A stretch of 51,653 nt of DNA from Paulinella micropora. Taxonomy: Eukaryota > Cercozoa > Imbricatea > Euglyphida. Location of the stretch: contig BJOX01000071.1 of assembly GCA_009731375.1 (NCBI GenBank), positions 30,065-81,717 of the forward strand. Direction: 5' to 3'. Numbering within the stretch: position 1 is the stretch's first letter; each line of letters starts with the position of its first letter. Under the pieces are notes generated by a model. It saw only the letters and a program-made list of their open reading frames with translations. It ran no database searches and was not told the DNA's origin. The position numbers and the translations under genes are program-made. Positions 18,867 through 29,800 of the stretch are shown here, in pieces.

Positions 18867-21601
18867 ATGAGGACGAGGCCTAGCTTGTTGATACTAGGCA
18901 TATGGCTGTGCTGGGTACAACACAGCACAGCCCGGGGGCCGTTCTGGTGCAGCTGGAAAAGGGCACCAAGGCCGGACACGTTGGTATTTACAGTGGAGAC
19001 CGCCGATGGCTTTTTGGAAATGCCTGCAGCCAGGGCTCCGGCGGTTCGGGACACGAGGAGACGAGCACGAATGCTGCTACAGCAACCTGAGGGTCTGCCC
19101 CCCGGGGGGCAGTACGAGGTTGATTGGGGGGACGGAACGAACAGCGTGTGCCCCGCCGAGAACGGTTGGTGCCGGCACCAGTACGCGCGGACGGGGACGT
19201 ACGAGGTGCGCGTCAGGGGCGTGGTGAGCGGTTGGGCCATGTCGCTTGAGTGGCGGGCGCGCAACGGGAACTCAACCCTAATACGTCGAATCCTGCAGTG
19301 GGGTGGGCTGCGGCCCGCGCAAGAGGGCGGGCAACATTTCTACCGCGCGCAAGAGCTGCTGCAGCTACCGCCCTTGGCCGAGCTGCAGGGCGCCGAGCTG
19401 GTGCGCAACTGGAGCTATTCCTTGGAGCTCGGGGAGCTGCGTGCGAGCCTGGCGGGGCTGCGGGTGCGCGACGCTGAGGACCTGACGGGGCTGGCGGCTT
19501 GGTCGCCGGGTGTGTCGCCCGACGTGCGGGGCTGGGATACGTCGCGCGTGACAAGCCTGGCGCTGGCCTTTGCGGGCTGCGTTTCTTCCGAGATTCCGGG
19601 TCTGGATGAGCTGAACACGTCATCCCTGCGGAACGCGAGCGGCGCCTTTCTAAACGCGGCCGAGCTACGGGCCGAGCGGCTGGCGTGGGATGTACGGAGC
19701 CTACGGGACACGAGCTATATGTTTGCGGGCGCGCAGAACTTCGATGCTGACCTCAGCAGCTGGCGGGCACCGAACCTGCAAAGCTTGGATTTTATGTTTG
19801 CTGGCGCCAGCCGCTTTGCGAACCACAGCCAAGTCGCGGGCTGGGGAGTGCCGGCCAACGCCTCGCGCGCTGGTCTTTTTGAGGACACGTCGACGCCCCC
19901 CACTCTGCCTCCTCTTTTTCCTACTCCTACTAGTACTACTACTTCGACTACTACTTCGACTACTACTACTACTACTAATGCTACTAGTTCTACTAGTTCT
20001 ACTAGTTTTACTACTAGTGAGCCTATGACGACGACGACGACTGTGGTAACGAACGACTCTTCGTCCTCGGCGTCTTGGCTTCCTACTGATTCGCCGCCGT
20101 GGTCGTCTCCCGAGGATTCGTTATCTTCTTGGTCGTCTTCGTCGTCTTCGTCGTGGTGGGGGCCGGACAGCTCCAACCCCAGCTTTCCTCCGTCTCAGGC
20201 CTGCCCCTCTGGCTACGCGTGGGGACAGGCTGCGTACACGCTGCAGGCTGCCCGGCCAGCCCCCGAACTCACACTCGAAGGTTGGCTGTTGAAAGTTTCC
20301 AGCAGCAATAGCACCACCGCCGGTGCTGTCGCCCGCTGGGTCAGCGCGGCGGGCATGTACAGCAACGAGTTTAGCAACGCGGGCTCGCTCACTTGCGTCG
20401 GCAACGCCACCGCCAGCGCGGCCCTGACGCTGAACGTCGACTGCCAGCCAGGCGGCGTGCGCGGCGAGTACCTGGAGCTCACTCCCCCCGCTGGCGCCCA
20501 GCCCCGACGCGCGGGAGTCAGGGCCCTGTCACTGCTCCCGTACCAGCCGTGGGCGGAGGGGCCGTTGTACTGGCTAGCGGCGCTGAGCGTGGTGGGCTCC
20601 AACAACGACGGTCTGAACTGGACCACGCTGTATGCTTCTGGCAGCTGGGGTGCCCCCCAAAGCAGCAACGAAGGGCTCAGCCTGGCCGTGAGTTTATTGG
20701 AGCCCGGCGCGCTGGTGCTGGGAGGCCAATACTGGTCTAAGCTCCGGATCATCCTGCCCGCCGCGTACCAGCGCCTGCCCGGCACCGCAGGCCAGGGGCA
20801 GGCGCAGTGCACGACACAGGCAGCGCTCGGCCGGCTTGACATCAGCTTGTTAGAGCAGGACAGCACCTGCTACGACGCGGACGAGTGCCAGCTGGGCACT
20901 CACAACTGCCGCGGAGACCAGAACTGCGTCAACACGATGGGGGGCTTCGTCTGCCAGTGCCCGCCAGGGCTCGTCGCAACCCCGCCGGGCTCGGTGGGGT
21001 TGCTGACCTACGCCGACCCTCCACAGCCGTGGCGCGGTTGGCTACCGGTCGCCTCGTCCAACGGCTGGTGGGCGTACCGGCCCCTGGGCTTAGGTGCTTA
21101 CAGTAACTGGTCCAGCGCGGAGGGCAGCTACACCAACCCCTCGCCCGCGTGCACTAGCTGTGTCTACAGCGCCAACGCCAACGCCGCCCCCCTCGCCGCT
21201 CCCGGCGTGCGCGGCGAGTACTTGTCCCTGTACAGCGCGTACCGCCTGCCGGCCGCGCTGCGCTATTTTACGCTGTGCGCTATTTTACGCTGTGCGCGTC
21301 CGCGGGCGAAAACCGGGCGTCCCCCGCGGCCCCCGCCGCGCTCAACGTGCTGGGCTCCAACGACGAGGGACTGAGCTGGACCAGCGTCTACAACGCGAGC
21401 AACTGGACCTGGGCGGCCGCTCAGTGTCGCTACCTGACGATCGATCGGCCCGGCTTTTTTACTTTGTACCGCTTTGTCGTGGAGGCCACCTACGTCAATC
21501 ACTCGCTAATAACCTCCGGGGGTGCGGCCGGCTGCCCTAGCTCAGCCACACTCGCGCAATTGCGCCCGGAACTAGAATTCAGCACGGAAGTCTGTGCTTG
21601 A
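18867..21601 (+). CDS. Secreted multidomain surface protein (PKD-like, BspA/DUF285, discoidin-like, EGF)
   Basis: ATG 18867 begins a signal peptide (MRTRPSLLILGIWLCWVQ). In order: a PKD-like segment (YEVDWGDG ... YARTGTYEVRV, about residues 83-120); DUF285/BspA-like repeats (WDVRSLRDTSYMFAGAQNF, FMFAGASRF, about 200-335); a Thr/Ser-rich mucin-like linker (345-440); a discoidin-like repeat (VVGSNNDGLNWTTLY); a calcium-binding EGF domain (DADECQLGTHNC ... CQCPPG, about 670-705); and a second discoidin-like repeat (VLGSNDEGLSWTSVY). The second repeat is out of frame because of a 17-bp tandem duplication at 21262-21295, so the coding region ends prematurely at 21374; the original end is TGA 21599-21601. 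Many N-glycosylation sites, no C-terminal anchor. Role in attachment or cell-surface binding is inferred. Confidence 0.7.
21262..21295. repeat. 17-bp tandem duplication causing a frameshift
   Basis: GCTATTTTACGCTGTGC occurs twice back to back. One copy fits the frame of the second discoidin-like repeat; the extra 17 bp shifts the frame and truncates the surface protein. A non-homopolymer event like this is unlikely to be a simple base-calling error. Confidence 0.85.
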
Positions 21602-21724
21602 AAAGAACACAGAAAGCGAGAGAGACTCAGAGGGAAGGGGGGAGGGGGAAGACTTTTACTTTTCCGTGTATTTTTAATTAATCTTGATTAAAAGAGCAGC
21701 AACTTTTGTTTTTCCTGTGTGTGT

Positions 21725-23575
21725 TTAAAGTGCCAAAGACAAGACGGCCAGCATCAGCAGCCAGGCCCAGCAGACCCCGGCCGAGCTCTGCACTGCCGAA
21801 GAGAGCGCCGGTGGCTGTGTTGTTGTGGGTGGGAGGGTGCTGGCGTGGCCTGGCGACGTCGTGGCCGGCGTGGTGGTGGTGGTGGTAGTGGTGATGACGA
21901 CGAAGGCCTCCCGCCACCTGTTCTCGCAGCCTTCGTAGAGCTCGTAGCCCAGCCCGCGCGCTGGTGTACTGAAGTTCAGCGTAGGCACCGCGCACGCCTG
22001 GGGGCCCTGGCAGTTGCAAATTTCGCCGGCCCCCGTGGAGGGGGGCGCATACAGTTCAAAGGGATTGCTAATGTCTAGGCGCAGGCAGTCAGTCGTGCCG
22101 TTGTAGGACAAAAGCAAAGAGTAGCGCACCACCAGGTACGCAAACAAAGGGCCCTCCACAGCTCCAGTACAGGGACGCGACCACCGGTGGCGCAGCACCA
22201 CCTGGTGGGCAGGGCCGCCATCTGCAAACACGTAGTCTCTGGCAGGCGCCTGTCCTGCCGTATAGCCTGGCGAGTAGCTGTTGTTAAGAGCCTCCAGCAC
22301 GTACTCTGACGCGATGCTCAGCCCGTCGCTGCACAAACCGACGTGCGCTCCAGTGTCGTCCCCCGAGCTGTTCGACTTGAGCCGGAGCTGCTCGACCGAC
22401 AAACTCACACCCACGTCGCAGCCGCGCGAGATCGTCAGGCGCGTTTCCGCCCCCTGGCCCCTCCGCAACGCGAGCGCCACGACGCCAAAAGCGCGATCGT
22501 CGCTGCCCGGGAAGGCGAACGAGCTTGCTGCGCTAGCACGGCAGCCACATTCCAGCAAACTACAGTTTGCGAGCGGGGTCGCGAGCCGGAAACAAAACGC
22601 CTCTGTCCCGCTCGGGCACAAGCCGGGCGGGCAGCCCGGGGCGAGTTCCTCGCCTAAGCTTGAGCTTGAGCTCGAGCTGTCGCTTGAACTTGAGCTGTCG
22701 CTCGAACTTGAGCTGTCACTCGAACTTGAGCTGTCATCCCTCAGTGGCCTTGTCCAATTACGATTCCAGCCCGTGTAAACCTCGTAGCCCCTCGCCCAGA
22801 GCGGCTCGCTGAAATTCTGGACGGGCGCCGCACACTCCGCAGAGCTGCTGCAGCGGCAGCGGCCCCCACTCCCCACGCCTACGCCGGGCTGTGGCAGCGG
22901 GTACAGCTCGGAAGGGCTGGGGATGTCGATGCGCAGACAGTCCCCGGGGCCGGTGTAAGCTCTGAAGGTATTGTACATGATCAGCAGGTACGCAATTCCT
23001 GGCGTTGCGGTTCCGTTGCAGGGCCGGGCCCAACGATGGCGCAGTATCACGTCGTTGGGAGGGCCATAGTCGTCAAACATATACTCGCTTATGTGCGGGT
23101 GCTTCAACGCCGAACGGCTGTACGGGTTGTCGATGGCCTCCGTGACATTGTCGGCTAGATTCTCCAGAATGCTATCCGAGCACATGCCTACCCGCGCTTC
23201 CAGATCCAGCGTAAAGTTTAGTTCTTTCTGGACCAGAATCATTTCCTGTGTTAGGTTGGTCAGCTTGGTCCCCACAAAGAACAACAAATGCACATCGCAA
23301 CCCGCCGAAATTTGGTCCGTCGCCAAACTCCAGTGCTACAAAAGCACCCAGCCCTTCCTCCTCGGTGCGCCCTCCATACGAGAACGAGCCTGCACCTTCT
23401 GCAAGACAGCCGCACAGCTCGCGCTGGCAGTTTTCCAGCGTGACGCCAGCGGTCAGGCACATGCCGCTTGTTCCTGGAAGACAAGACCCGCCGGACAGCC
23501 AGCAGAAGCTACCTGCAGGCTTAAAGCTATCAACAGCAACCAGCTGTTGCCTGTGATCAGTGACGTCGCAAACAT
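21725..23575 (-). CDS. GPI-anchored surface glycoprotein with two tandem ectodomain repeats, frame-broken at N-terminus
   Basis: ATG 23575 gives a signal peptide (ITGNSWLLLIALSLQVASA). Two repeats of about 220 residues follow, each starting GCP-x-GL and sharing a Cys-x-Cys cluster (ELCGCL, LECGCR), a GCDVxxxL block, RHRWxRPC, YLL/YLV-x-x-Y, DCLR-(I/L)-DI and LYPLP / LYAPP segments. A Ser-rich linker (DSSSSSD units, 18-bp DNA repeats, 22660-22740) separates them. A Thr-rich stalk and a hydrophobic C-terminus without basic tail (VCWAWLLMLAVLSLAL) indicate a GPI-anchor signal. Frame changes near 23465 and 23320 disrupt the first repeat. No family recognised; envelope or host-surface role inferred. 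Confidence 0.65.
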
Positions 23576-23771
23576 GTGTGTGCTTTTTCTTCTTCTTTTG
23601 TGCCGACTCTGCTCTGCGCAGGTCTTTGGTTTCTTTCTTGTCTGTTTTATTTTCTGTACATATAAACAGACAGGTCTAAGCTATGACAAAAGCAAGCCTG
23701 GGGAGGAGGGGGGAGAGGGGGGGGGGGGCCCCCCCCCCTTTTCCCCCCCCCCCCCCCCCTTNNNNNNNNNN

Positions 23772-23822
<51 letters not shown>

Positions 23823-23880
23823 AGGAGAGAAAGAAAGGGGAGGGAGAAAAGAGAGGAGCTCCTCTGTTTTGGCAAAAGGT
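23576..23880. promoter_or_regulatory. Divergent region with poly-G/poly-C runs and gap
   Basis: Between the starts at 23575 (minus) and 23881 (plus): T-rich sequence, a G-run/C-run palindrome (23712-23760), an N gap (23762-23771) and a G run of about 49 nt (23772-23820). Position suggests a shared promoter region. Confidence 0.5.
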
Positions 23881-24140
23881 GTATGTTGGAATCTGGGCTT
23901 GTTGAGGAGCGACGCAGGATCGCCCAACAATTCTTGCAGATTTGGGCCCGGCGGGACCTGTCTGTTAGCCAAGAGATCGCCCTGCTCAAAAAAGTGTGGT
24001 TGCAAAGCCCGTCCTCGGTTCAAGCAAAGCTCTGGGCTCTACTAGGTGGTCCTAGAGCAGAATTCCACACTAAAATCTATCTGTTCTGCGCAGCCGAGCT
24101 GGGTGCTGTTTCTGTTGTTCAAAACCAAAGAATGGGGTAA
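23881..24140 (+). CDS. Small helical protein, possibly with a 3' intron
   Basis: 85 codons from ATG 23881 (MLESGLVEERRRIAQQFLQ) to TAA at 24138-24140. Helical and mildly basic; no membrane segment or known motif. The stop lies inside GTAAGTCACG, the same ten bases that form the intron donor of the spliced zinc-finger gene, so the message may be spliced and extended by about 10-25 codons. AATAAA follows at 24256-24261. Function unknown. Confidence 0.5.
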
Positions 24141-24255
24141 GTCACGCACTTGTGCAGATTTAATTCAGTGCTTTTTTCTCTTATTGACGACAGCTCAGCT
24201 CGGCCCGCTAGCAGTGGCCGGGCTTAGCTACAGTAATTGTCAACCACTTTTTTTT

Positions 24256-24261
24256 AATAAA
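24256..24261 (+). terminator. AATAAA after the 23881 gene
   Basis: Follows a T run, 116 nt after the TAA stop. The same T-run/AATAAA layout is seen after the genes ending at 14409 and 17253. Confidence 0.5.
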
Positions 24262-24305
24262 AAGAGAAATTACTAACGTTGGTGGGCCTTTGTTTTCTTT
24301 CCCTG

Positions 24306-26501
24306 TTATGCCGTTTCTAGCTCTTTCAAAAAGTCTGGAGATAACAAAGGCTCATCCGAACGTACTGAGGTCCTGCGTCGCTCGTGCAGGGGCGACGCGG
24401 GAGGGGTTGCCTCCGCTTCCTCCGCCTGAGCACCGGGATTCGCATCTTCCAGCTGCAGGACTTCGCCCATTTCGGCAGAGCTGCTAATAGAGTCGAAGCC
24501 GAGTGAACTTGGATCCTGGGGCTCATGTAGCGTCCAACCAAGGATTGCGGGGAGCTTTCACCCTGCTGTAATCTGGCGGCCCCCTTTCCCGGAGAATCCG
24601 GGGAATGCTTGTTGTCAAAGCCTCCGCCGCTGGTTGCCTCCTGTTGCACCTGCAAAGGCTGCTGGTTTGGTCACGCGGAGGTAGCAGAGGGCAGGTACAA
24701 GCTGCTCGCTGACATTGGCGGCCAGGCTGGGTACCAAGGCCCACAGGCACGTGCCGGAAAAGCTGCCCCCTGCATCTATTGCCAGCGCAGCTCCCGACCC
24801 CGCGGGTCCCGGCCCCTGCTGGCCGCCTTGGGGCGCGGCCCCGACATTGTCGAGGCTCTGTAGGAAGAGAATGTCTTTAGCAGCAGGAATACCCACTCCG
24901 GCTGCTGCTGCTGAGGGCCATACGCGCAGTTGGCTGGCGGGTTGCCACCAGTGATTATAAAGATCGGGGCAGCGGGGGGGGGCCCACCCAGACCAGCAGG
25001 ACCGTGACGCGGCTCCCCCCCCCGGGGCCTGCTACTTCGAACAGATATTGCCCCACAAAGGTTTGTGTGGACGAGGGCTCGGTCGAACCAGAGGGGTCGC
25101 ACAGCCACGAGCCGGCCCAAGCAAGCCACAGTTGTGCGCGGGGCTCGCCCGCCGCTGCACTGACCTCCAGCCCGCGCGCGGTTTCGCTCAGGTTCCACTC
25201 CGAGCGAGACCAGGGCGCAGAGGCTTGTTCAAAAGAAGGCGTAAGGGCGCCCAGCTCGGACCAAGTAGCAAAGGCAACCTCGAGCAAGAAAGGTGCTTCA
25301 GAGTTGTCATCCCCGTCCTGAACGACACTACGGCGCCCGACCCGCCACGACAGCAACGAAGCCTGTACCTCGGGCCGATCGACGCTGGCAGGCAGCGGGC
25401 TCGCGGGTGACGACGGGAGCTGTAGAGGGGCCTCCCAACGCACGCACTCTCCGTCAAGCTGCCGCAGCCAAGCAGAGTTCGAGGTCGGGGTGCAGCTAAG
25501 GGTAAGCTCCATCTCCAACTTCCATAGCTTAAAAATGTTCTGGGCACACACCCCCGCGCGCAGGGCGCAGAGACTGCTGTTGGATTTGTACACAGCCGGG
25601 GGGCGGCCCGTGCACGTGAAAATCGGGGCCGAGCTCGAAGCCCCCCGCCGCGAGTTGGGCCCCCGGCAGCGCCTGCAGCTCAAAGGTAAACCACCAGCGT
25701 GCGGTTTTGTTGACAGGCCACGACCAGCCTAAGCCCAGTTGCTCGGACGCTCGCCAGGATGAGCCCCCTTCCGAACAGTTTGGCGAAGGGACAGAACTAG
25801 GCGACGCGGTGGGCCTCGAAGAGCTAGGCGAGGCAGTGAGAGAGCCACTAGGCGACGCAGTCTGGGAAGCACGGGGCGAGCCGCTGCTTGTGGTGGTAAG
25901 GGTGGTAGTGGTGGTGGCGCTACTACTAGTAGTAGTACTAGCGGAAGCAACGACCGACGGGCTCACGGTTAAAGTGCGCGTCAGGTTCCCCCCCCGCCAA
26001 GCCACTGTTATTTTGGTCGTTAGAGGTACTCAACGACGCCTGGTCGCGCGGATTGGCCCGGTTAACTTTGACGATTAGTGTAATTTGAAAGCTCACCAAC
26101 ACAATCAAGAGAATGATTATCACGGCCGTGCAAGCCCTGTTGCAATAAACAATCAGGCTATTCCAGCACACCTCGCTTTGGCCAGGCCTTGTCTGGCCGC
26201 TGTTGCCTGCTGGTGATGTCCCGGAAGACGGCCTTGGTGTTCGCGACGCTTCCAATGATCTTGACGGTTTTGGTGCTTGCGATTCCGATGTTGGCGTGGT
26301 TGGTAATGAAATATCTGATGATGTTGCTGCACTCGTGCTGAACGATGTATTTCTTTGAAGGGCTTCGGCTTCGTCCGACAAAGGGAGTGCAAGGAGTCGC
26401 ACGGCGGGCGCGCCGTCGACATTGGCGCTTGCGTTTTGGGACGACCGCCGTCTTGACGACGGCTTATTTTCCCGTTCGGTGAACGTAGGCCCAGTTGACA
26501 T
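24306..26501 (-). pseudogene. Type II membrane, mucin-like glycoprotein, multiply frame-broken
   Basis: ATG 26501 (MSTGPTFTERENKPSS) starts a Ser/Pro-rich cytoplasmic segment followed by one membrane span (TAVIIILLIVLVSFQITLIV, about residues 125-145). No signal peptide precedes it, so type II topology is likely. A Thr/Ser/Pro-rich stalk and a beta-rich ectodomain (motifs such as WWFTFELQALPG, LWLAWAGSW) follow in at least four different frames. The last protein-like segment reads LGFDSISSSAEMGEVLQLED and ends ELETA at TAA 24306-24308. I count frame changes near 26005, 25620, 24960, 24650 and 24525. Probably a decayed envelope glycoprotein. Confidence 0.5.
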
Positions 26502-26847
26502 TACCACAGGATTTACCTGTTTTTTTTTTACTGTTACTCTCTCTCTCTCTCTCTGTCAAATACACAAATCCTTCCTTTTCTTTTTTATTAATTTAAGTTC
26601 TTAAGACGAGGGTGAGAGAGAGAAAAAGAGAGTGAGCGTGTTGGAAGTAGGGGGGGGGGGAGAGGNNNNNNNNNNNNNNNNNNNNNNNNNNNNNNNNNNN
26701 NNNNNNNNNNNNNNNNNNNNNNNNNNNNNNNNNNNNNNNNNNNNNNNNNNNNNNNNNNNNNNNNNNNNNNNNNNNNNNNNNNNNNNNNNNNNNNNNNNNN
26801 NNNNNNNNNNNNNNNNNNNNNNNNNNNNNNNNNNNNNNNNNNNNNNN
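26502..26847. other. Spacer with (CT)n, G run and sequence gap
   Basis: A CT dinucleotide run (26535-26555) and a TTTATT (minus-strand AATAAA, about 26584) precede a G run and an N gap (26666-26847). The stop codon of the RPB2 gene must lie in the gap or just left of it. Confidence 0.5.
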
Positions 26848-29800
26848 GTAGCGTCGAGTGTTTGTATGGCCTTGAGAAAGACAAACGAGGTAGGACGAGC
26901 GGTTAAGCCTGTGTATTGGCCAGAGGCTTGCGCTTGTGCACAAGATCTAGTCAGACAGGTAGCTTGCCCAGTGGCTGGGTCGCCAAAGCCTATGCGCCCG
27001 CACGAGTTGCAGATAAAATCGCAGCGGGAGTCCGAGGTTTCGAGCACTTGTTTAAGAAGAGAAGTAGAGCCAGCCTGCACGCTGGAATTGAGAGTCATGG
27101 GATCGAACTTGCTAGCACCGTCGACTTTGCTGGACTTGGTGCCTTGGTGAGTCAGGGGGTCGATGCCCCCGCGGTGTCGTGCCTTGAATTGAATCTCGGA
27201 AGTCTTCTCTTCAGCCATGTAGTATTGAAAGCCAAAGAGAGACGCGTTTCCCGCCGGGTCCAGGTCCATGCTAGCAGGGCTGTACATGCGGCTGGCGGCG
27301 CGCAGGTGCAGGGCTTCCAGCTTTTCAGGGGGGCAAGCCCAGTCAGCCGAAGCGCGGGGAGCGGTGCCCGCGCCGCCAGCCTCGCCGTCCCGAGGGAAGA
27401 AGGTAGCCACGAGGCGTTCCCGATTTAGCTGGGCCTCCTGCTGAACTCCGCACAGCCAAGACTCGCACGGGAGCAAGACGTCGTGCCAGCCTTTGCTGAG
27501 ATCCCAGGTAGCAGGAGACCGGCGTGCCAGGATCAAGCGTAGGGCCTCCACGGCCTGGCCGCCGCCGGTCTGCACCTGCTGCTGGCTCAGCAGCCCCGCA
27601 CGCGCCAGGCGCTCCAGCAGCCACTTTTCCTCGCGCTCCACCCAAGCCACCAGCCCGCTAGCGCGGGCTGGAAATGGGGCAGGGAGGTTTCGGGGGGCAG
27701 GCTGCCACCCAGGCCCCCCAAGAGAGAGCCGCAGGACCTTGCTGAGGGCGGCGAGGGCGGCGCCCCCGCCGACCCTGGCGGCGCCGGCGCGCCGCAGCCA
27801 GTGCTGCAGGCAGCGCTTCCAGAGCTTGGCGGGGGTGGGCAGCCAGAGCGACTCCAGGACCCAGCGGAAATCGGGGCGCCACTCCCCGGGGGGCTCCAGC
27901 CCGCTAGCGCCGGGGGGCATGCTGCCCCCCGAACCCCCCCCTGCCTCCCTTCCAGCCCGCGCTAGCGGGCTGGGCAGCATGCCCCCCGGCGGTGTACATG
28001 AGTATTTCCTGGTTCCAGGGCCAGACGTGGGTGGCGGAGCCACCCGTGACTTGGTTAATGAGTTCCGGTCCCTGTTGTGCTACGAGCCGTGTCTGCAGGG
28101 CGGTGAGGCAGTCGTTGATAGTTTTGCGGAACATTTGCGAGGGCCCAAGCAGCACGGCGGGGCGTTCCCCCGTGGGCAGGTAGGGCAGGCAGCAGTCGGG
28201 GAGCATGACGCAGACGGTGCACTTCTGCCCCGACGTGTTGGTTATCTTGTCGCCGTGCTGGAAGGTAGCGAGGCGAACGGTGACGACCCGCGCGCTAGCC
28301 TGGTAGCGGCCGCCGGGGGAGAGCGGGCGCAGGAGCTCGGCGAGGGCCCCCGCGGAGGGGTCGGGGTCCGCCACGCACAGCACAGGGCTCCCCGCGAGCG
28401 CCCGGCCCGGAGTCGGGGCTCCATCTTCTGCAACTGAGTGGATGGCAAGGCAGGTCTGAGCGACCACGCCGCGCACCGCCGCGCGCACCTCGCGGACGAC
28501 GTTTTCCTGAGTCATGAGGCCCGCTGCCGCCGCGGCCCCGCCGCCGAGCCGGACAGCTGCGTGCACGGGCTCTTCGCCGAGCGCCCGCAGCAGCCTATCG
28601 CCCTGTAGAACCAAGCGGCCCACCGCGGGGAGCCCCAGGCCCGCGTAGGGGCTCTCCCCGCGCTGGGCCTGCGCTGACAACAGGTAACCCTCCGCCGCCC
28701 TGGCCGCGCCGCTCCCGCCACCACCACCACAACCCCCCCGCCAAACCTGCGACAGGCGCCCGGCCCTGCGCAGGGCCTGCTCGTGCAACAGCGCGCGGGC
28801 ACTGCATTCGCGCAGCTTCTCCCAGCCCCCGAGGGGCATGCCCAGCCCGCTACCGGGCTGGAAGGGGGGCAGGGGGGCTTCAGGGGGCAGCATGCCCCCC
28901 GGACCGGAGTTGGAAGGTGTCGCGGTAGCTCTTGTGCTCGACGAGGGCAAAGACTCCGCGGTCGACGGCGCCCTGTGACCAGACGGTTCCGTCGTCCTGG
29001 TTGTGGGACCAGGCGCGGTACGCTACTGGCACGTTGACGCCCAGGGGCTGCAGTCCCACGGTGCAGGCCGTCAGGGGTGCCTCCAGCAAACTGCGCTCGC
29101 CGTGCAGGAGCTCTTTGGTGGAGTTGGCCAGGACGCGCCCGGGCCGATGCTGTGCAATCGCCTGGGTCTGCATCCCCGCCGCGTACACCAGGCGGGGCCC
29201 CGTCACGTGCTCGTGGAACAGAGTCAACGATGATGAGAAACCCAGGTGCCGCGCCGGCGACACATCCACCCAATCCACCCCCAGCCCGCTACCGCCGGGG
29301 GGCATGCTGCCCAGCCCGCTAGCGCGGGCTGGAAGGGAGGCAGGGGGGTTCGGGGGGCAGCATGCCCCCGCTGGCGAGCTTGGCTAGGCTCTCGCAGCCG
29401 AGCTGGCAGGCGGCTTCTTGGACGGAGAGCCAGGCGAGCACCCCCGCCTCGCGCAGCGCCCGCCAGCAGGCGAGGTCCTCGGAGGTAGCGACGCGTGCGC
29501 AGTTGCTGATTTCGTAGGACAGACCGGGAGTGGGCGCGAGGGGGAGTCCGCAGAGGGCACGCAGGCGCTTCAGCCCCCAGGCTCGCCGTACCTGAGCGGG
29601 CAACGCTACACGTTCGTGGTCTACGTGCAGCACGGGAGCAGCAAAGCGTCCGGGGTGAACGTGGATGAGCAGGCGGCGTTCCGTATGGTCTAACAGGAAC
29701 CCCCGGTGGTCGCAGCGCCAGGCCCCCCGCCTCCGCAACGTGCGTGCGCTGTGCGCCTCGCTTGAGAGTGCGCAGCTGACGTGCCAGCGCCTCCGCGGCC

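Noticed and set aside
21951-21965. CAGCCCGCGCGCTGG as a palindromic element copy
   Set aside because: Short match only; it lacks the spacer and second palindrome and is ordinary coding sequence of the GPI-anchored protein.
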